Positions 43,445 to 52,538 of a stretch of DNA of 55,088 nucleotides are shown in pieces; positions within the stretch are counted from its first letter, which is position 1; each line of letters starts with the position of its first letter. The position numbers and the translations under genes were made by a program. The DNA lies in NCBI GenBank assembly GCA_017453245.1, contig JAFTKM010000002.1:1-55088 (forward strand). Reading direction: 5' to 3'. The DNA comes from Clostridia bacterium. Lineage in GTDB: Bacteria; Bacillota; Clostridia; Oscillospirales; CAG-272. Below the pieces are notes generated by a model, which worked only from the letters and a program-made list of their open reading frames with translations, had not been told where the DNA came from and made no database searches.

Positions 43445-44851
43445 TTACTGACCTGCCTGATACTTACACTCAGCTACTGCGTCAGCAAACGCCTTCTTGA
43501 TAGCAGCCTCAAGGCCTGCATCAGGAAGAACGAAGCACTTCTGAAGAAGGAGACCAACCTGGTCACGAGCAACAGAAGAACCGTTGAATGCGGGAGATGC
43601 GTAGTAAGCCTCCTCCTGCTCAAGAGCAACCTTAACAGCGTAAGCCTGGATGTTCTCGGTGCTTGCCTCAGCAAGGAACTCAGCGTAAACCTCGTTCTGC
43701 TGAACGGACTTGATAACGGGAGCATAACCATTGTTCATGGAAACTCTTGCCTGGAAGTTAACGTCGGTGGTAAGGAACTTAGCGAAGAGCCAGGTTGCAA
43801 GTACTTCCTGAGGATTGTCCTTCTTGAAGATACAGAGAGAGGGACCCTGAGAAATTACCTTGGGAGCAGAGGGATTAACCTGAGGAATGGAGGTAATACC
43901 AACCTCGAACTCGAACTTACCGTTGGTCTGGCTGGGCTGCTGATAGGTAGCACCGCCGGTAGAACCGATACACATATAGCAACGGGTACCCTTGGATGCC
44001 TCGCTGCCTTCGGTAGAAGAGCTGCTGTTACCGGTGAAGAGCGCGGAGGTGTAACCGCCGGAAAGCTCCTCAGTGGTTACCCACTTGTTCTGGTACCAGG
44101 TACGGAACTTGGTAACGAAGTCGATATTCTGCTGGTTGTTGAAGATGAAGTTCTCGCCGGTAGCAGAGGTGTATGCAGAGTTGTACTGCTCACACATGGT
44201 GATGAACCAGTTGGACTCGGAGTCGTAGCCAAGAGGAATAGAGGTGGGCTCAATTGCCTTGATTGCCTTACAAACCTCTTCCATCTCGTCCCAGGTGGTG
44301 GGAACGGTAAGGTTGTGCTCCTCGAAGAAGGTCTTGTTGTAGTAAAGAACCTCGGTGGACTTGGAAAGAGGAAGAGTGTACATCTTGCCGTCGCCGAAGG
44401 TCTTACCCTCGTTGTAGTAACCCTGAATGAAATCGTCGATCTGCGCCTGAGTGAAGCCAACGGTCTCGTCCTCGATGAAAACGTCGAGAGTCTGAACTGC
44501 GCCTGCTACGTTGTAAAGAGCAACGTGGTCGGGATAGCAGTAAGCAAGGTTAGGCTGGTTGCCAACGGAGATCTCAGTCTTGATCTGGTCACGAACGCCG
44601 TTGTAATCGCCGTAAGACTCGTGCTCAACGGTGATGTTGGGATAGATCTCATTGAACTCAGCGATTGCGTCGTTGAGGATTGCCTGAAGACCTGCGCCCA
44701 TAGAGTGATAGAACTTAATAGTAACTGCGCTTCCGTCATAGCCACCCTCGGGCATAACGAAATCAGCAGCACTATTCTTCTTGCCGCCGCAGCTTGCAAG
44801 CATGGTAACTGCCATTGCAAGCATGAGAATCAGTGCAATAATTCTTTTCAT
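43445..44851 (-). CDS. ABC importer substrate-binding lipoprotein (family 1, UgpB-like)
   Basis: The 468-residue protein has a lipobox LASC (Cys21). The mature part begins VTIKFYHSMGAGLQAILNDAIAEFNE and continues with the family 1 binding-protein layout (YYNKTFFEEHNLTVPTTWDEMEEVCKAI, SQGPSLCIFKKDNPQEVLATWLFAKFLT). Relatives bind sugars or glycerol-3-phosphate. In this operon it sits between two permeases and nuclease lipoproteins, so a nucleoside, nucleotide or deoxyribose-phosphate ligand is plausible but unproven. Confidence 0.9.
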   Translation of the reverse strand: MKRIIALILMLAMAVTMLASCGGKKNSAADFVMPEGGYDGSAVTIKFYHSMGAGLQAILNDAIAEFNEIYPNITVEHESYGDYNGVRDQIKTEISVGNQPNLAYCYPDHVALYNVAGAVQTLDVFIEDETVGFTQAQIDDFIQGYYNEGKTFGDGKMYTLPLSKSTEVLYYNKTFFEEHNLTVPTTWDEMEEVCKAIKAIEPTSIPLGYDSESNWFITMCEQYNSAYTSATGENFIFNNQQNIDFVTKFRTWYQNKWVTTEELSGGYTSALFTGNSSSSTEGSEASKGTRCYMCIGSTGGATYQQPSQTNGKFEFEVGITSIPQVNPSAPKVISQGPSLCIFKKDNPQEVLATWLFAKFLTTDVNFQARVSMNNGYAPVIKSVQQNEVYAEFLAEASTENIQAYAVKVALEQEEAYYASPAFNGSSVARDQVGLLLQKCFVLPDAGLEAAIKKAFADAVAECKYQAGQ

Positions 44852-44910
44852 TGTTTTTTCGTCCTTTTTGTTTGTTATTTTTTAAGACTTACGTCATTAA
44901 AACTAATTAA

Positions 44911-45804
44911 TTATCCCTTGATACCGGATCTCGATACACCCTTCATGATATACTTACGAAGGAAGATGAATACGAGGAAGAGGGGAGTGGAAACAACTGC
45001 TACCGCAGCCATCTGAACGGGGATATCCGTTACACCCGAGGCATCGGTGAACGCAGTACGAAGACCGTTGGTGATAAGTCTGTGCGCGTCATCGTTGGCA
45101 ACGAGTCTGGGCCACATGTAAGAGTTCCAGGAACCCATCATCTTAAGTATCGTAATGGAAATAATTGTTGGCAAAGCAAGGGGGATCATGACCTTCCAGA
45201 GATATTTGATGTCACTGGTACCGTCAACCTTTGCCGCCAGATAAAGCTCATTGGGAACCTGCATGAAGTTCTGCTTGAGAAGGTAGATGTAGAAGATACT
45301 TACAAGGAACGGAACGATAAGAACCGTGTAAGTCTTCATCCATCCGAAGGTGTTTACCGTCTGATAATTCGTAATAGTGAAAAGCTCACCGGGAATCATC
45401 ATTGTAGCGAGAAGGAGAGCGAAGAGAGCATCCTTGCCCTTGAACTCAAGTCTTGCAAATGCGAAAGCGGAAAGAACCGTGATCACAAGAGAAAGTGCGG
45501 TAGACACAACACCTACGTAAAGAGTGTTGAGGAAGAGTCTGCCGAGAATAAGGTCCTTGCTCGTAAATACGTCAACGTAGTTACGGAAGTCAAAGTACTG
45601 AGGGATAAGAGTAGGGATCGCGAGTCTGTACTCATCCATAGTCTTAAGGGAGGAGATGATCATCCAATAGAACGGGAACAGAACGATTATACCCATTGTA
45701 ATAAGGAAAGCGTAAAGCATAATTTTTACTATTATCTTTACTACCTTCTGCTGGGCCGATACCTTTTTCATATCTCTGTTTTGCATTACATTCAAATCTG
45801 ACAT
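44911..45804 (-). CDS. ABC importer permease (UgpE/CUT1 type)
   Basis: This 297-residue membrane protein has six helices and the EAA loop, NELYLAAKVDGTSDIKYLWKVMIPLALPTI, that docks to the ATPase. Its N-terminus starts with a basic segment, then MLYAFLITMGIIVLFPFYWMIISSLK. It pairs with the preceding permease gene (15-nt gap). Confidence 0.93.
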   Translation of the reverse strand: MSDLNVMQNRDMKKVSAQQKVVKIIVKIMLYAFLITMGIIVLFPFYWMIISSLKTMDEYRLAIPTLIPQYFDFRNYVDVFTSKDLILGRLFLNTLYVGVVSTALSLVITVLSAFAFARLEFKGKDALFALLLATMMIPGELFTITNYQTVNTFGWMKTYTVLIVPFLVSIFYIYLLKQNFMQVPNELYLAAKVDGTSDIKYLWKVMIPLALPTIISITILKMMGSWNSYMWPRLVANDDAHRLITNGLRTAFTDASGVTDIPVQMAAVAVVSTPLFLVFIFLRKYIMKGVSRSGIKG

Positions 45805-45819
45805 TGTATCGACACCTCC

Positions 45820-46836
45820 TTAATAATGAGTCTTCTTCTTGCTGACGTAGAGGTTGACCATCGTTACAGCAAAGATGATAAAGAAGAGGATAATAGCTGC
45901 CGCAGAAGCAGTACCCTCCTGGTTACCGATAGCCCTGTAAATGAAACCAACCATCGTGTCAAGCGCATAAGCATCGCCAACAGGGCCCATGCTCTCGCCG
46001 AAGATACCTACTATACTGGAATACTCCTTGAATCCGCCGATGAAGCCCGTGATAATAACGTAAGCAAGCATGGGAGAAAGGAGCGGAACGGTGATTCTCC
46101 AGAAGGTTCTCGCTCTGGACGTGCCGTCAACCTTAGCAGCCTCGTAGTACTGCTTGTTAACGCTCTGAAGTCCGCCGAGAAGAATGAGAATCTTGAAGGG
46201 GAGCGCGTTCCACACGATATATACTGTCATAACAACGATGTTAGCCCAGTATTCGGAGCCCGCGTTTACCCAGTTTACGTAATTGAAGCCAAGAGCCTCA
46301 AGCACGTTGTTTACGATACCTACAGAGTCAGGTCTTACGCTTCCGCCGATGATCATATTAAACATTGCGGCAAATACCATTCCTATCGCGATGGAGTTGG
46401 TAACGTAAGGAAGGAAGAATACTGTCTGAAGGAATCTGTTAAGGAACTTGATAGAGTTAAGGCAAACCGCGATAAGAAGTGCTAAGAAGGTAGAGATCGG
46501 AACGGTCAGTACGCAAAGAAGCACCGTGTTCTTAAGACAGGTGATGAAGCCGGGATACTTAAGAACTCTCGTAAAGTTGCCTATACCAAATGCAAACGAC
46601 TGACCGTTTACGGCCTTCATCGTCGTATATCCCTCAAGCAAGGACATTCTTATGGTATTGAAGATAGGCCAGATGGTAAATATCGCAAGAAGCACAAGTG
46701 CCGGCGACAGATACAGCCAACCCTTCCATTTATCGAACTTTTTATAAACGAGGTTTACGCAGAATTTCTGCCAGACCCACTGCTTACAGAAAACTTCAAC
46801 AAACCACTGGAAAACGTTTTGTTTGCTTTCTGTCAT
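45820..46836 (-). CDS. ABC importer permease (UgpA/CUT1 type)
   Basis: This 338-residue membrane protein has an extended basic N-terminus (about 1-35), then six helices starting GWLYLSPALVLLAIFTIWPIFNTI. The EAA loop NKQYYEAAKVDGTSRARTFWRITVPLLSPM is clear. Its ribosome binding site lies within the end of the ATPase gene, one base away, so the genes are tightly coupled. Confidence 0.93.
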   Translation of the reverse strand: MTESKQNVFQWFVEVFCKQWVWQKFCVNLVYKKFDKWKGWLYLSPALVLLAIFTIWPIFNTIRMSLLEGYTTMKAVNGQSFAFGIGNFTRVLKYPGFITCLKNTVLLCVLTVPISTFLALLIAVCLNSIKFLNRFLQTVFFLPYVTNSIAIGMVFAAMFNMIIGGSVRPDSVGIVNNVLEALGFNYVNWVNAGSEYWANIVVMTVYIVWNALPFKILILLGGLQSVNKQYYEAAKVDGTSRARTFWRITVPLLSPMLAYVIITGFIGGFKEYSSIVGIFGESMGPVGDAYALDTMVGFIYRAIGNQEGTASAAAIILFFIIFAVTMVNLYVSKKKTHY

Positions 46837-46837
46837 A

Positions 46838-47941
46838 TCAGTTCACCTCGAAATATATTCTTTCTTCTGTTTCCTTATCAAAGAGGAATACCTTATGAGG
46901 CTTAAGATTGAGCTTAACGGTCTCGGAAGCTCTGTCTATCTTGTAGTCCGCGTCAACGATGGAACGAACAACGGGATTGAGAGATGCGGAATGTGTGGAA
47001 ACGATGGAAACGTCACGGCCCATAACCTCAACGTTGCTAAGGTTAGCCTCGAGAACGCCGTCCTCCGCGGGAACAAATCCCTCGGGACGGATACCTACGT
47101 AAACCGCGCGGTCATCCACGCCGGGCACGTCAAGAACTGCGGACTCGCCAAGATAGAGCTTGCCGCCCTTAACCTCGCCGTCGAATACGTTGATGGGGGG
47201 AGTTCCAAGGAACTTGGCTACGAAGAGATTGGTAGGATTGTCGTAAACCTCCTGAGGCTTACCAACCTGCTGAACAACGCCGAGCTTCATAACTACGATA
47301 ACGTCGGAAATGGACATAGCCTCTTCCTGGTCGTGGGTTACGAATACGGTGGTGATGCCGGTCTCTCTCTGAATTCTTCTGATCTCCTCACGGGTCTGAA
47401 GACGGAGTCTTGCATCAAGGTTGGAGAGGGGCTCGTCGAGAAGAAGCACGCGAGGCATCTTTACAAGCGCACGCGCGATAGCAACTCTCTGCTGCTGACC
47501 ACCGGAAAGCTCACTGGGCTTTCTGTCCATAAGCTCGTCGATCTGAACAAGCTTAGCAGCCTCGTAAGCACGCTTAAGCATAGTCTCCTTGTCCATCTTA
47601 TCCTCGCCCTTAAGATTCTGAAGGGGGAAGAGGATGTTCTGCTTTACCGTCATATGAGGATAAAGCGCGTAGTTCTGGAACACAAGTCCAATACCTCTGT
47701 TCTCGGGAGTGAGCTCGGTAACGTCCTCATCTCCGAAGAAGATCTTACCTGACGTGGGCTTCTGAAGACCACTGATCATGTAAAGCGTTGTGCTCTTTCC
47801 GCAACCCGAGGGTCCGAGAAGACCAACGAGCTTGCCGTCGGGAATTTCGAAGGTGAAGTTGTTTACTGCGATTACTTCACTGTTCTCCTTCTTGTTACGG
47901 CTGGGAAAGATTTTCGTTAGATTTTGTAATTCAACCTTCAT
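46838..47941 (-). CDS. ABC importer ATPase (UgpC/MsmK type)
   Basis: This 367-residue ATPase has Walker A GPSGCGKST, signature LSGGQQQR, Walker B RVLLLDEPLSNLD and an H-loop VFVTHDQEEAM, with a C-terminal TOBE/MsmK regulatory domain (about 240-367). Start ATG follows AAGGAGG. Unlike many Bacillota, which share one such ATPase among importers, this operon has its own. Confidence 0.94.
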   Translation of the reverse strand: MKVELQNLTKIFPSRNKKENSEVIAVNNFTFEIPDGKLVGLLGPSGCGKSTTLYMISGLQKPTSGKIFFGDEDVTELTPENRGIGLVFQNYALYPHMTVKQNILFPLQNLKGEDKMDKETMLKRAYEAAKLVQIDELMDRKPSELSGGQQQRVAIARALVKMPRVLLLDEPLSNLDARLRLQTREEIRRIQRETGITTVFVTHDQEEAMSISDVIVVMKLGVVQQVGKPQEVYDNPTNLFVAKFLGTPPINVFDGEVKGGKLYLGESAVLDVPGVDDRAVYVGIRPEGFVPAEDGVLEANLSNVEVMGRDVSIVSTHSASLNPVVRSIVDADYKIDRASETVKLNLKPHKVFLFDKETEERIYFEVN

Positions 47942-47996
47942 CTAACATAACCTCCTTGAAAGTCGTGTTTTGTATTTTATAAAAAAGATATGCTCT

Positions 47997-48758
47997 TTAA
48001 TATTCCTTTTTGTTGACCTCTTCCTCGTGGATTCTGGTCTTGTACGCGATAAGCTCGTCCTCGCTCTCGAAGATCATCTGGCTCTGATAGTCTACCACAA
48101 CCGTATCCGAAATGAGATCGTGTATGGTGGAGCGTGTCTTGGTGTAGCACATAGTGAAAATCTCAAGCAGGAGAATAAGAATAAGTAAGACGGTTCCGAC
48201 AACGCCGAGATTGCCGAACAGTATCATCAGGAGAATGTAGATGGGTACCATAGTCTCCATCGTGTACTTTCCGATTATCGACCTGATGAAGTGAGCCTGT
48301 CCGCCGAGCTTTACGCCGTTGGTTCTCATTACCGCCAGACCGAATATCTTCTTTCCGAGCGTCCTGCCGTGCTTGAATAAGATCGGAACGACAAGCTCAA
48401 GGCCGATAAACGCCAGAAGCAAGCTCATCGTCAGAGTTATCAGGGAAAGGTTGAGAAGCATATTGTAAGCGTAAATTACCTTCTCATCCTTCGCAAATTC
48501 GGCGTCCGCCGCTTCGTATTTCTGTTTTTCCTCCTCGCTGAGCTTCTCATATTCCTCGGGAGAAAGATTAAGATCTATACCGTATTTTTCGGAATATTCT
48601 CTCTCTGCCTCGCTGAGCACGTCGTAATGATCACCGTAGCTCAGAAAAAGCGAGAATATAGCAGCAAGACCGACCGAAACTATTACGATCATTACCGCGT
48701 CAAACAAAAATGCAGAAATTCTCTTCCAGAAATCCGCTCTTTGCAATTCAAATCTCAT
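47997..48758 (-). CDS. RDD-family membrane protein
   Basis: Starting at ATG 48758, after GGAAGG (the longer frame's TTG start lies in the leader), the protein has 253 residues. It opens RADFWKRISAFLFDAVMI, the RDD signature, and has about four helices with a Glu/Lys-rich loop (YSEKYGIDLNLSPEEYEKLSEEEKQKYEA) and LGKKIFGLAVMRTNG. RDD proteins are poorly understood; some act in ion or solute export. It lies 55 nt ahead of the importer genes and may be in the same operon. Confidence 0.85.
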   Translation of the reverse strand: MRFELQRADFWKRISAFLFDAVMIVIVSVGLAAIFSLFLSYGDHYDVLSEAEREYSEKYGIDLNLSPEEYEKLSEEEKQKYEAADAEFAKDEKVIYAYNMLLNLSLITLTMSLLLAFIGLELVVPILFKHGRTLGKKIFGLAVMRTNGVKLGGQAHFIRSIIGKYTMETMVPIYILLMILFGNLGVVGTVLLILILLLEIFTMCYTKTRSTIHDLISDTVVVDYQSQMIFESEDELIAYKTRIHEEEVNKKEY

Positions 48759-48782
48759 TGGTTTACCTTCCAGCAAAAAACA

Positions 48783-48839
48783 AAGTGTTTATCATACAAC
48801 TTGACGGAACACACAGCAGATCAAATCCAATAAACACTT
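48783..48839 (-). promoter_or_regulatory. leader inverted repeat upstream of the RDD gene
   Basis: AAGTGTTTAT (48783-48792) pairs with ATAAACACTT (48830-48839) across a 37-nt loop. On the leftward strand the stem is followed by TGTTTTTTGC just before the RDD ribosome binding site, so it could act as a leader terminator (attenuator). No clear promoter for this operon was found upstream. Confidence 0.4.
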
Positions 48840-49008
48840 ATTAATTTATTTATATAGCATAAAATATAATAGCACACCAAAAGGTAAAAAACAACCGTTT
48901 TTAAGAAATTTTATGAGTTTTTTTACGAAAGACGTCGAATAGTTAAAAAATTATTGTACAGGTTTGTTCATATTGACCACTGACCGAGTCAAAAATCTTC
49001 CTTGTTTA

Positions 49009-49037
49009 TTGACACGGTGATTTTTTTGGGTTATAAT
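49009..49037 (+). promoter_or_regulatory. promoter of the deo genes
   Basis: TTGACA (49009-49014), 17-bp spacer, TATAAT (49032-49037), about 85 nt upstream of deoC. A small hairpin TACCGC-CAATCA-GCGGTA (49071-49088) lies in the leader. The rest of 48840-49008 is AT-rich with no gene. Confidence 0.8.
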
Positions 49038-49125
49038 GGACAATGGATAGGAATCCCCACGGACAAGGTATACCGCCAATCAGCGGTAAAGCCGCCGTGA
49101 ATTACATACAATGAAAGGAATAAAA

Positions 49126-49794
49126 ATGGCAGACGTAAAAAAGATTTTATCAATGTGTGACCACACCCTTCTCGGTGTGACCTCCACCTGGGAGGAGATA
49201 CGCAAGATATGTGACGACGGAATCAAATTCGGTACCGCATCGGTATGCATTCCCCCGAGCTACGTAAAGAAGGCTAAGGAGTACGTCGGCGATAAGCTCA
49301 CGATCTGTACCGTAATCGGCTTCCCTAACGGATATAACACCACCGAGGTAAAGGTATTTGAGACCAAGGACGCAATCGCAAAGGGCGCTGATGAGATAGA
49401 TATGGTAATCAACGTCGGCAATCTCAAGGACGGTCTTGAGGACGAGATCCGCGAGGAGATAAGAGCGATCAAGGAGGCCTGCGGCGATCATATACTCAAG
49501 GTTATTATTGAAACCTGCCTTCTCACCGAGGAGGAAAAGATCACTATGTGTCGCCTTGTTACCGAGGCAGGCGCAGACTATATCAAGACATCGACCGGTT
49601 TCTCAAAAGCGGGCGCAACCCTTGAAGATGTGGCTTTAATGAAAACAAATGTTGGCAAAAACGTGCTTGTTAAAGCTGCGGGCGGTATTTCCGGAATTGA
49701 GGATGCCGAGAAGTTTATCGAGATCGGCGCTTCCCGCCTCGGCACCAGCAGAGTCGTAAAAGCAGTCCAGGGGCTTGAAGGATCGGGATACTGA
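49126..49794 (+). CDS. deoC: deoxyribose-phosphate aldolase
   Basis: Starting at ATG 49126, just after GAAAGGA (the earlier ATG at 49111 would put this site inside the gene), the protein has 222 residues. Schiff-base Lys154 is in DYIKTSTGF, Lys183 in VKAAGGI, and Asp92 in EIDMVINVG, the full catalytic set. It splits 2-deoxyribose-5-phosphate into glyceraldehyde-3-phosphate and acetaldehyde, the final step of deoxynucleoside use. It leads a set of five nucleoside-breakdown genes. Confidence 0.96.
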   Translation: MADVKKILSMCDHTLLGVTSTWEEIRKICDDGIKFGTASVCIPPSYVKKAKEYVGDKLTICTVIGFPNGYNTTEVKVFETKDAIAKGADEIDMVINVGNLKDGLEDEIREEIRAIKEACGDHILKVIIETCLLTEEEKITMCRLVTEAGADYIKTSTGFSKAGATLEDVALMKTNVGKNVLVKAAGGISGIEDAEKFIEIGASRLGTSRVVKAVQGLEGSGY

Positions 49795-49854
49795 GTAAAT
49801 GCAAAATGCAGAATGCAAAATGCAAAATGAAATGCGGAATGCGAAGCGCAAAGC

Positions 49855-49984
49855 GCGAAGTGAAGGACGAGGAAGGCCCCGTAGGGACCGGCGTCCTCGA
49901 CGGTCCGTAAATGCGAAGTGCGAAGTGAAGGACGAGGAAGGCCCCGTAGGGACCGGCGTCCTCGACGGTCCGTAAATGCAAAAT
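49855..49984. repeat. 65-bp tandem duplication between deoC and deoD
   Basis: A unit of 65 bp occurs twice (49855-49919 and 49920-49984), almost identical until the right edge. Each contains GGACGAGGAAGGCC...GGCGTCCTCGACGGTCC, which can fold as GAGGAC/GTCCTC. On both sides are degenerate AATGCAAAATGC-like and AATGAATAATGA-like short repeats (49800-49854, 49975-50010). It fills the 227-bp gap. Confidence 0.85.
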
Positions 49985-50021
49985 GAATAATGAATAATGA
50001 AGAATCGAAAGGAATATAAAA

Positions 50022-50723
50022 ATGGCAACTCCACATATTAACGCCGAGATCGGCGCATTTGCGAAAACAGTTCTTATGCCCGGAGATCCTCTCCGTGCAA
50101 AATATATTGCGGAAAACTATCTTGAGGACGCGGTCCTCGTCAACAACGTAAGAGGTGTACAGGGCTACACCGGCTATTACAAGGGCAAGAAGGTATCGGT
50201 TATGGCTTCCGGTATGGGACAGCCCTCCATCGGCATCTACTCCTATGAGCTCTTCAACTTCTTCGGCGTTGAGGCAATCATCCGCGTAGGCTCCTGCGGC
50301 TCCTTCCACCCCGACCTCCACGCCCGTGACATAGTTGTGGCTATGGGCGCTTGCACCAACGGTAACTACGCTTCTCAGTACAATCTCCCCGGCACCTTCT
50401 CCCCTATTGCTGACTTCGACCTTGTGCGTCGCGCGGCAGAGGAATGTGAGAAGAAGGGCGTTAACTATAAGGTAGGAAACATTCTTTCCTCCGATATGTT
50501 CTACGACGACGCAAACTCGGGTATGACCTGGTCCAAGATGGGCGTTCTCGGAGTTGAGATGGAGTCTGCGGCTCTCTACTGCAACGCGGCAAGAGCAGGC
50601 AAGAAGGCGCTGTGCATCTGCACCGTCAGCGACTCCTTCATTTATCCCGAGGAAAACACTACCGCAGAGGAAAGACAGAATTCCTTCACTCAGATGATGG
50701 AAATCGCGCTTGAACTCGCATAA
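50022..50723 (+). CDS. deoD: purine-nucleoside phosphorylase, DeoD type
   Basis: This 233-residue DeoD-type PNP reads TPHINA, VLMPGDPLRAKYIAE, GMGQPSIGIYSYELF, IRVGSCGSF, GVLGVEMESAALY and CTVSDSF, the hexameric family signatures. It splits (deoxy)inosine, (deoxy)guanosine and adenosine with phosphate into base and (deoxy)ribose-1-phosphate. Its product feeds DeoB. The start follows GAAAGGA. Confidence 0.96.
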   Translation: MATPHINAEIGAFAKTVLMPGDPLRAKYIAENYLEDAVLVNNVRGVQGYTGYYKGKKVSVMASGMGQPSIGIYSYELFNFFGVEAIIRVGSCGSFHPDLHARDIVVAMGACTNGNYASQYNLPGTFSPIADFDLVRRAAEECEKKGVNYKVGNILSSDMFYDDANSGMTWSKMGVLGVEMESAALYCNAARAGKKALCICTVSDSFIYPEENTTAEERQNSFTQMMEIALELA

Positions 50724-50814
50724 AAGTGCGATAAAAGCATACACGGGTAGGCACATAGGCGAAAAATCGTCAATCGGATATGCCGCTCGCAAAAGATGGA
50801 GCGCAGGCTCATGA

Positions 50815-50862
50815 GACTGCATCTTACGTGTCATTTAGAGCGTAGCGAGTTCCCTGCCCACC
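50815..50862 (+). repeat. possible remnant of a common dispersed intergenic element
   Basis: TGTCATTTAGAGCGTAGCGA (about 50829-50848) resembles the TGTCAT-CTGAGCG-AGCGA-type element scattered through many bacterial genomes. Only one imperfect copy is seen here and there are no clear edges. It lies in the 162-bp deoD-deoB gap, which has no other feature. Confidence 0.35.
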
Positions 50863-50885
50863 CAAAAAAAACACAGGAGTTATTT

Positions 50886-52049
50886 ATGGCAAAAAGAGTA
50901 TTTTTAATTGTTCTTGACAGCGTTGGAATCGGTGAAATGCCCGACGCCCATCTTTGGGGCGACGAGGGCAGCAACACGGTCGGCGCGATACGCCGCCATC
51001 CCGATTTCTCCTGTCCCAATCTTGAAAAGCTCGGCTTCTTCAACATAGATACCGTCGGTGGCGGAGTTAAATCTCCGCTCGGCTCCTTTGCCCGTATGCA
51101 CGAGGCGTCAAAGGGCAAGGATACCACCATCGGACACTGGGAAATAGCCGGCATTTATTCACCACGCCCCCTGCCTACCTACCCCAAGGGCTTCCCAAAG
51201 GAGGTAATGGAGGAGTTCGAAAAGAGAACGGGCAGAGGCACGCTTTGTAATCTTCCCTACTCCGGCACGGACGTGCTCCGTGACTATGGAGAGGAGCACT
51301 TAAAAACAGGTAAGCTTATAGTTTACACCTCGGCGGACAGCGTATTCCAGATAGCGGCGCACGAATCCATCGTAAGCCGTGAGGAGCTCTACCGCTACTG
51401 CGAGATCGCCAGAGAAATTCTCCAGGGTGAGCACGGAGTCGGCAGAGTAATAGCGCGCCCCTTCGATGGCGAGCACCCCTTCAGAAGAACGTCGGGAAGA
51501 CACGACTTCTCACTCATCCCCCCTGCTCTCACAGTACCCGAGCAGCTTAAGAGCGCAGGATACGACTCTATATCGGTTGGTAAGATCTATGACATCTTTG
51601 CGGGAGTAGGCTATACCGAGAGTCATCCCACCGTAAGCAATGACGACGGATGCAATAAGTCTATTGAAATAATGAAGCGCGATTTCAACGGTCTTTGCTT
51701 CATCAACCTCGTAGACTTCGATATGGTATACGGACACAGAAATAATCTTGAGGGCTACGCAAAGGCTATGACCGCCTTTGACGAAAGGCTCGGAGAGATG
51801 CTTCCCCTCCTTCGCGATGAGGATATACTCATCATCACCGCGGACCACGGCTGCGACCCCTCCACCCCCTCGACCGACCACTCTAGAGAATACACTCCTA
51901 TGGTCATTTACGGAAAAGGTATCAAGGCGGGAGTAAATCTCGGAACGAGAGAGACCTTTGCCGACATAGGCGCAACCGTGCTTGAATGGTTCGGTGAGCC
52001 GACAGACAAGGTTTACGGCAACGGCTTCCTTCACGAGGTGGCAAAATGA
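50886..52049 (+). CDS. deoB: phosphopentomutase
   Basis: Starting at ATG 50886, after CAGGAG, the protein has 387 residues, the normal DeoB length; a longer upstream frame runs through the dispersed repeat. It reads VFLIVLDSVGIGEMPDA, GSNTVGAI, GKDTTIGHWEIAG, CNLPYSGTDVL, NLVDFDMVYGHRN and ITADHGCDPSTPSTDHSREYTPM, the alkaline-phosphatase-fold metal residues. It converts (deoxy)ribose-1-phosphate to the 5-phosphate for DeoC or the pentose phosphate pathway. It overlaps cdd by 4 nt. Confidence 0.96.
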   Translation: MAKRVFLIVLDSVGIGEMPDAHLWGDEGSNTVGAIRRHPDFSCPNLEKLGFFNIDTVGGGVKSPLGSFARMHEASKGKDTTIGHWEIAGIYSPRPLPTYPKGFPKEVMEEFEKRTGRGTLCNLPYSGTDVLRDYGEEHLKTGKLIVYTSADSVFQIAAHESIVSREELYRYCEIAREILQGEHGVGRVIARPFDGEHPFRRTSGRHDFSLIPPALTVPEQLKSAGYDSISVGKIYDIFAGVGYTESHPTVSNDDGCNKSIEIMKRDFNGLCFINLVDFDMVYGHRNNLEGYAKAMTAFDERLGEMLPLLRDEDILIITADHGCDPSTPSTDHSREYTPMVIYGKGIKAGVNLGTRETFADIGATVLEWFGEPTDKVYGNGFLHEVAK

Positions 52050-52453
52050 CAGATAAAGAACTGTTACTTAAAGCAATAGAGGCAAGAGCCTTTGCCTACG
52101 CCCCCTATTCAAATCACAAGGTTGGCGCGGCGCTCGTCGGCAAGAGCGGTAAGATCTATACCGGATGCAACGTCGAAAACGCCGCGTACACCCCCACCAA
52201 CTGCGCCGAGAGGACTGCAATCTTCAAGGCGGTGAGCAAGGGAGAAAGAGAATTCACGGCAATTGCCATTGTCGGGGGCCTCGGTGATAATCTCTCGGAG
52301 CTTTGCGCCCCCTGCGGTGTATGCCGTCAGGTGCTCTCCGAGTTCTGCGACGGAGATCTCAGGATCATACTCGGAACTCCGGAGAAGATCACGGTAACGA
52401 CTCTTTCCAATATCCTCCCCTATTCCTTCGGCAAGAGTGATCTCGCAAAATAG
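52046..52453 (+). CDS. cdd: cytidine deaminase
   Basis: The 135-residue tetrameric-type Cdd has zinc ligands Cys53 (TNCAERTA, with Glu55 catalytic) and Cys90/Cys93 (PCGVCRQ). It deaminates cytidine and deoxycytidine to uridine and deoxyuridine, making them substrates for the next enzyme. Its ATG overlaps the deoB stop codon. Confidence 0.96.
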   Translation: MTDKELLLKAIEARAFAYAPYSNHKVGAALVGKSGKIYTGCNVENAAYTPTNCAERTAIFKAVSKGEREFTAIAIVGGLGDNLSELCAPCGVCRQVLSEFCDGDLRIILGTPEKITVTTLSNILPYSFGKSDLAK

Positions 52454-52538
52454 TAAAAAACAAAGATTATGATTGTCAAAACCGGCTTATTTCGTAAGTT
52501 TTTTGGCAATAGCAGTATTTTTTCAGGAGAAAGCGCTT

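Noticed and set aside
49855-49984. CRISPR array
   Set aside because: Only two adjacent 65-bp units, with no spacers between them and no cas genes in the window.
49578-50834. 418-residue - strand frame across deoC, the tandem repeat and deoD
   Set aside because: It is produced by the repeat and by antisense reading; the deo genes are certain.
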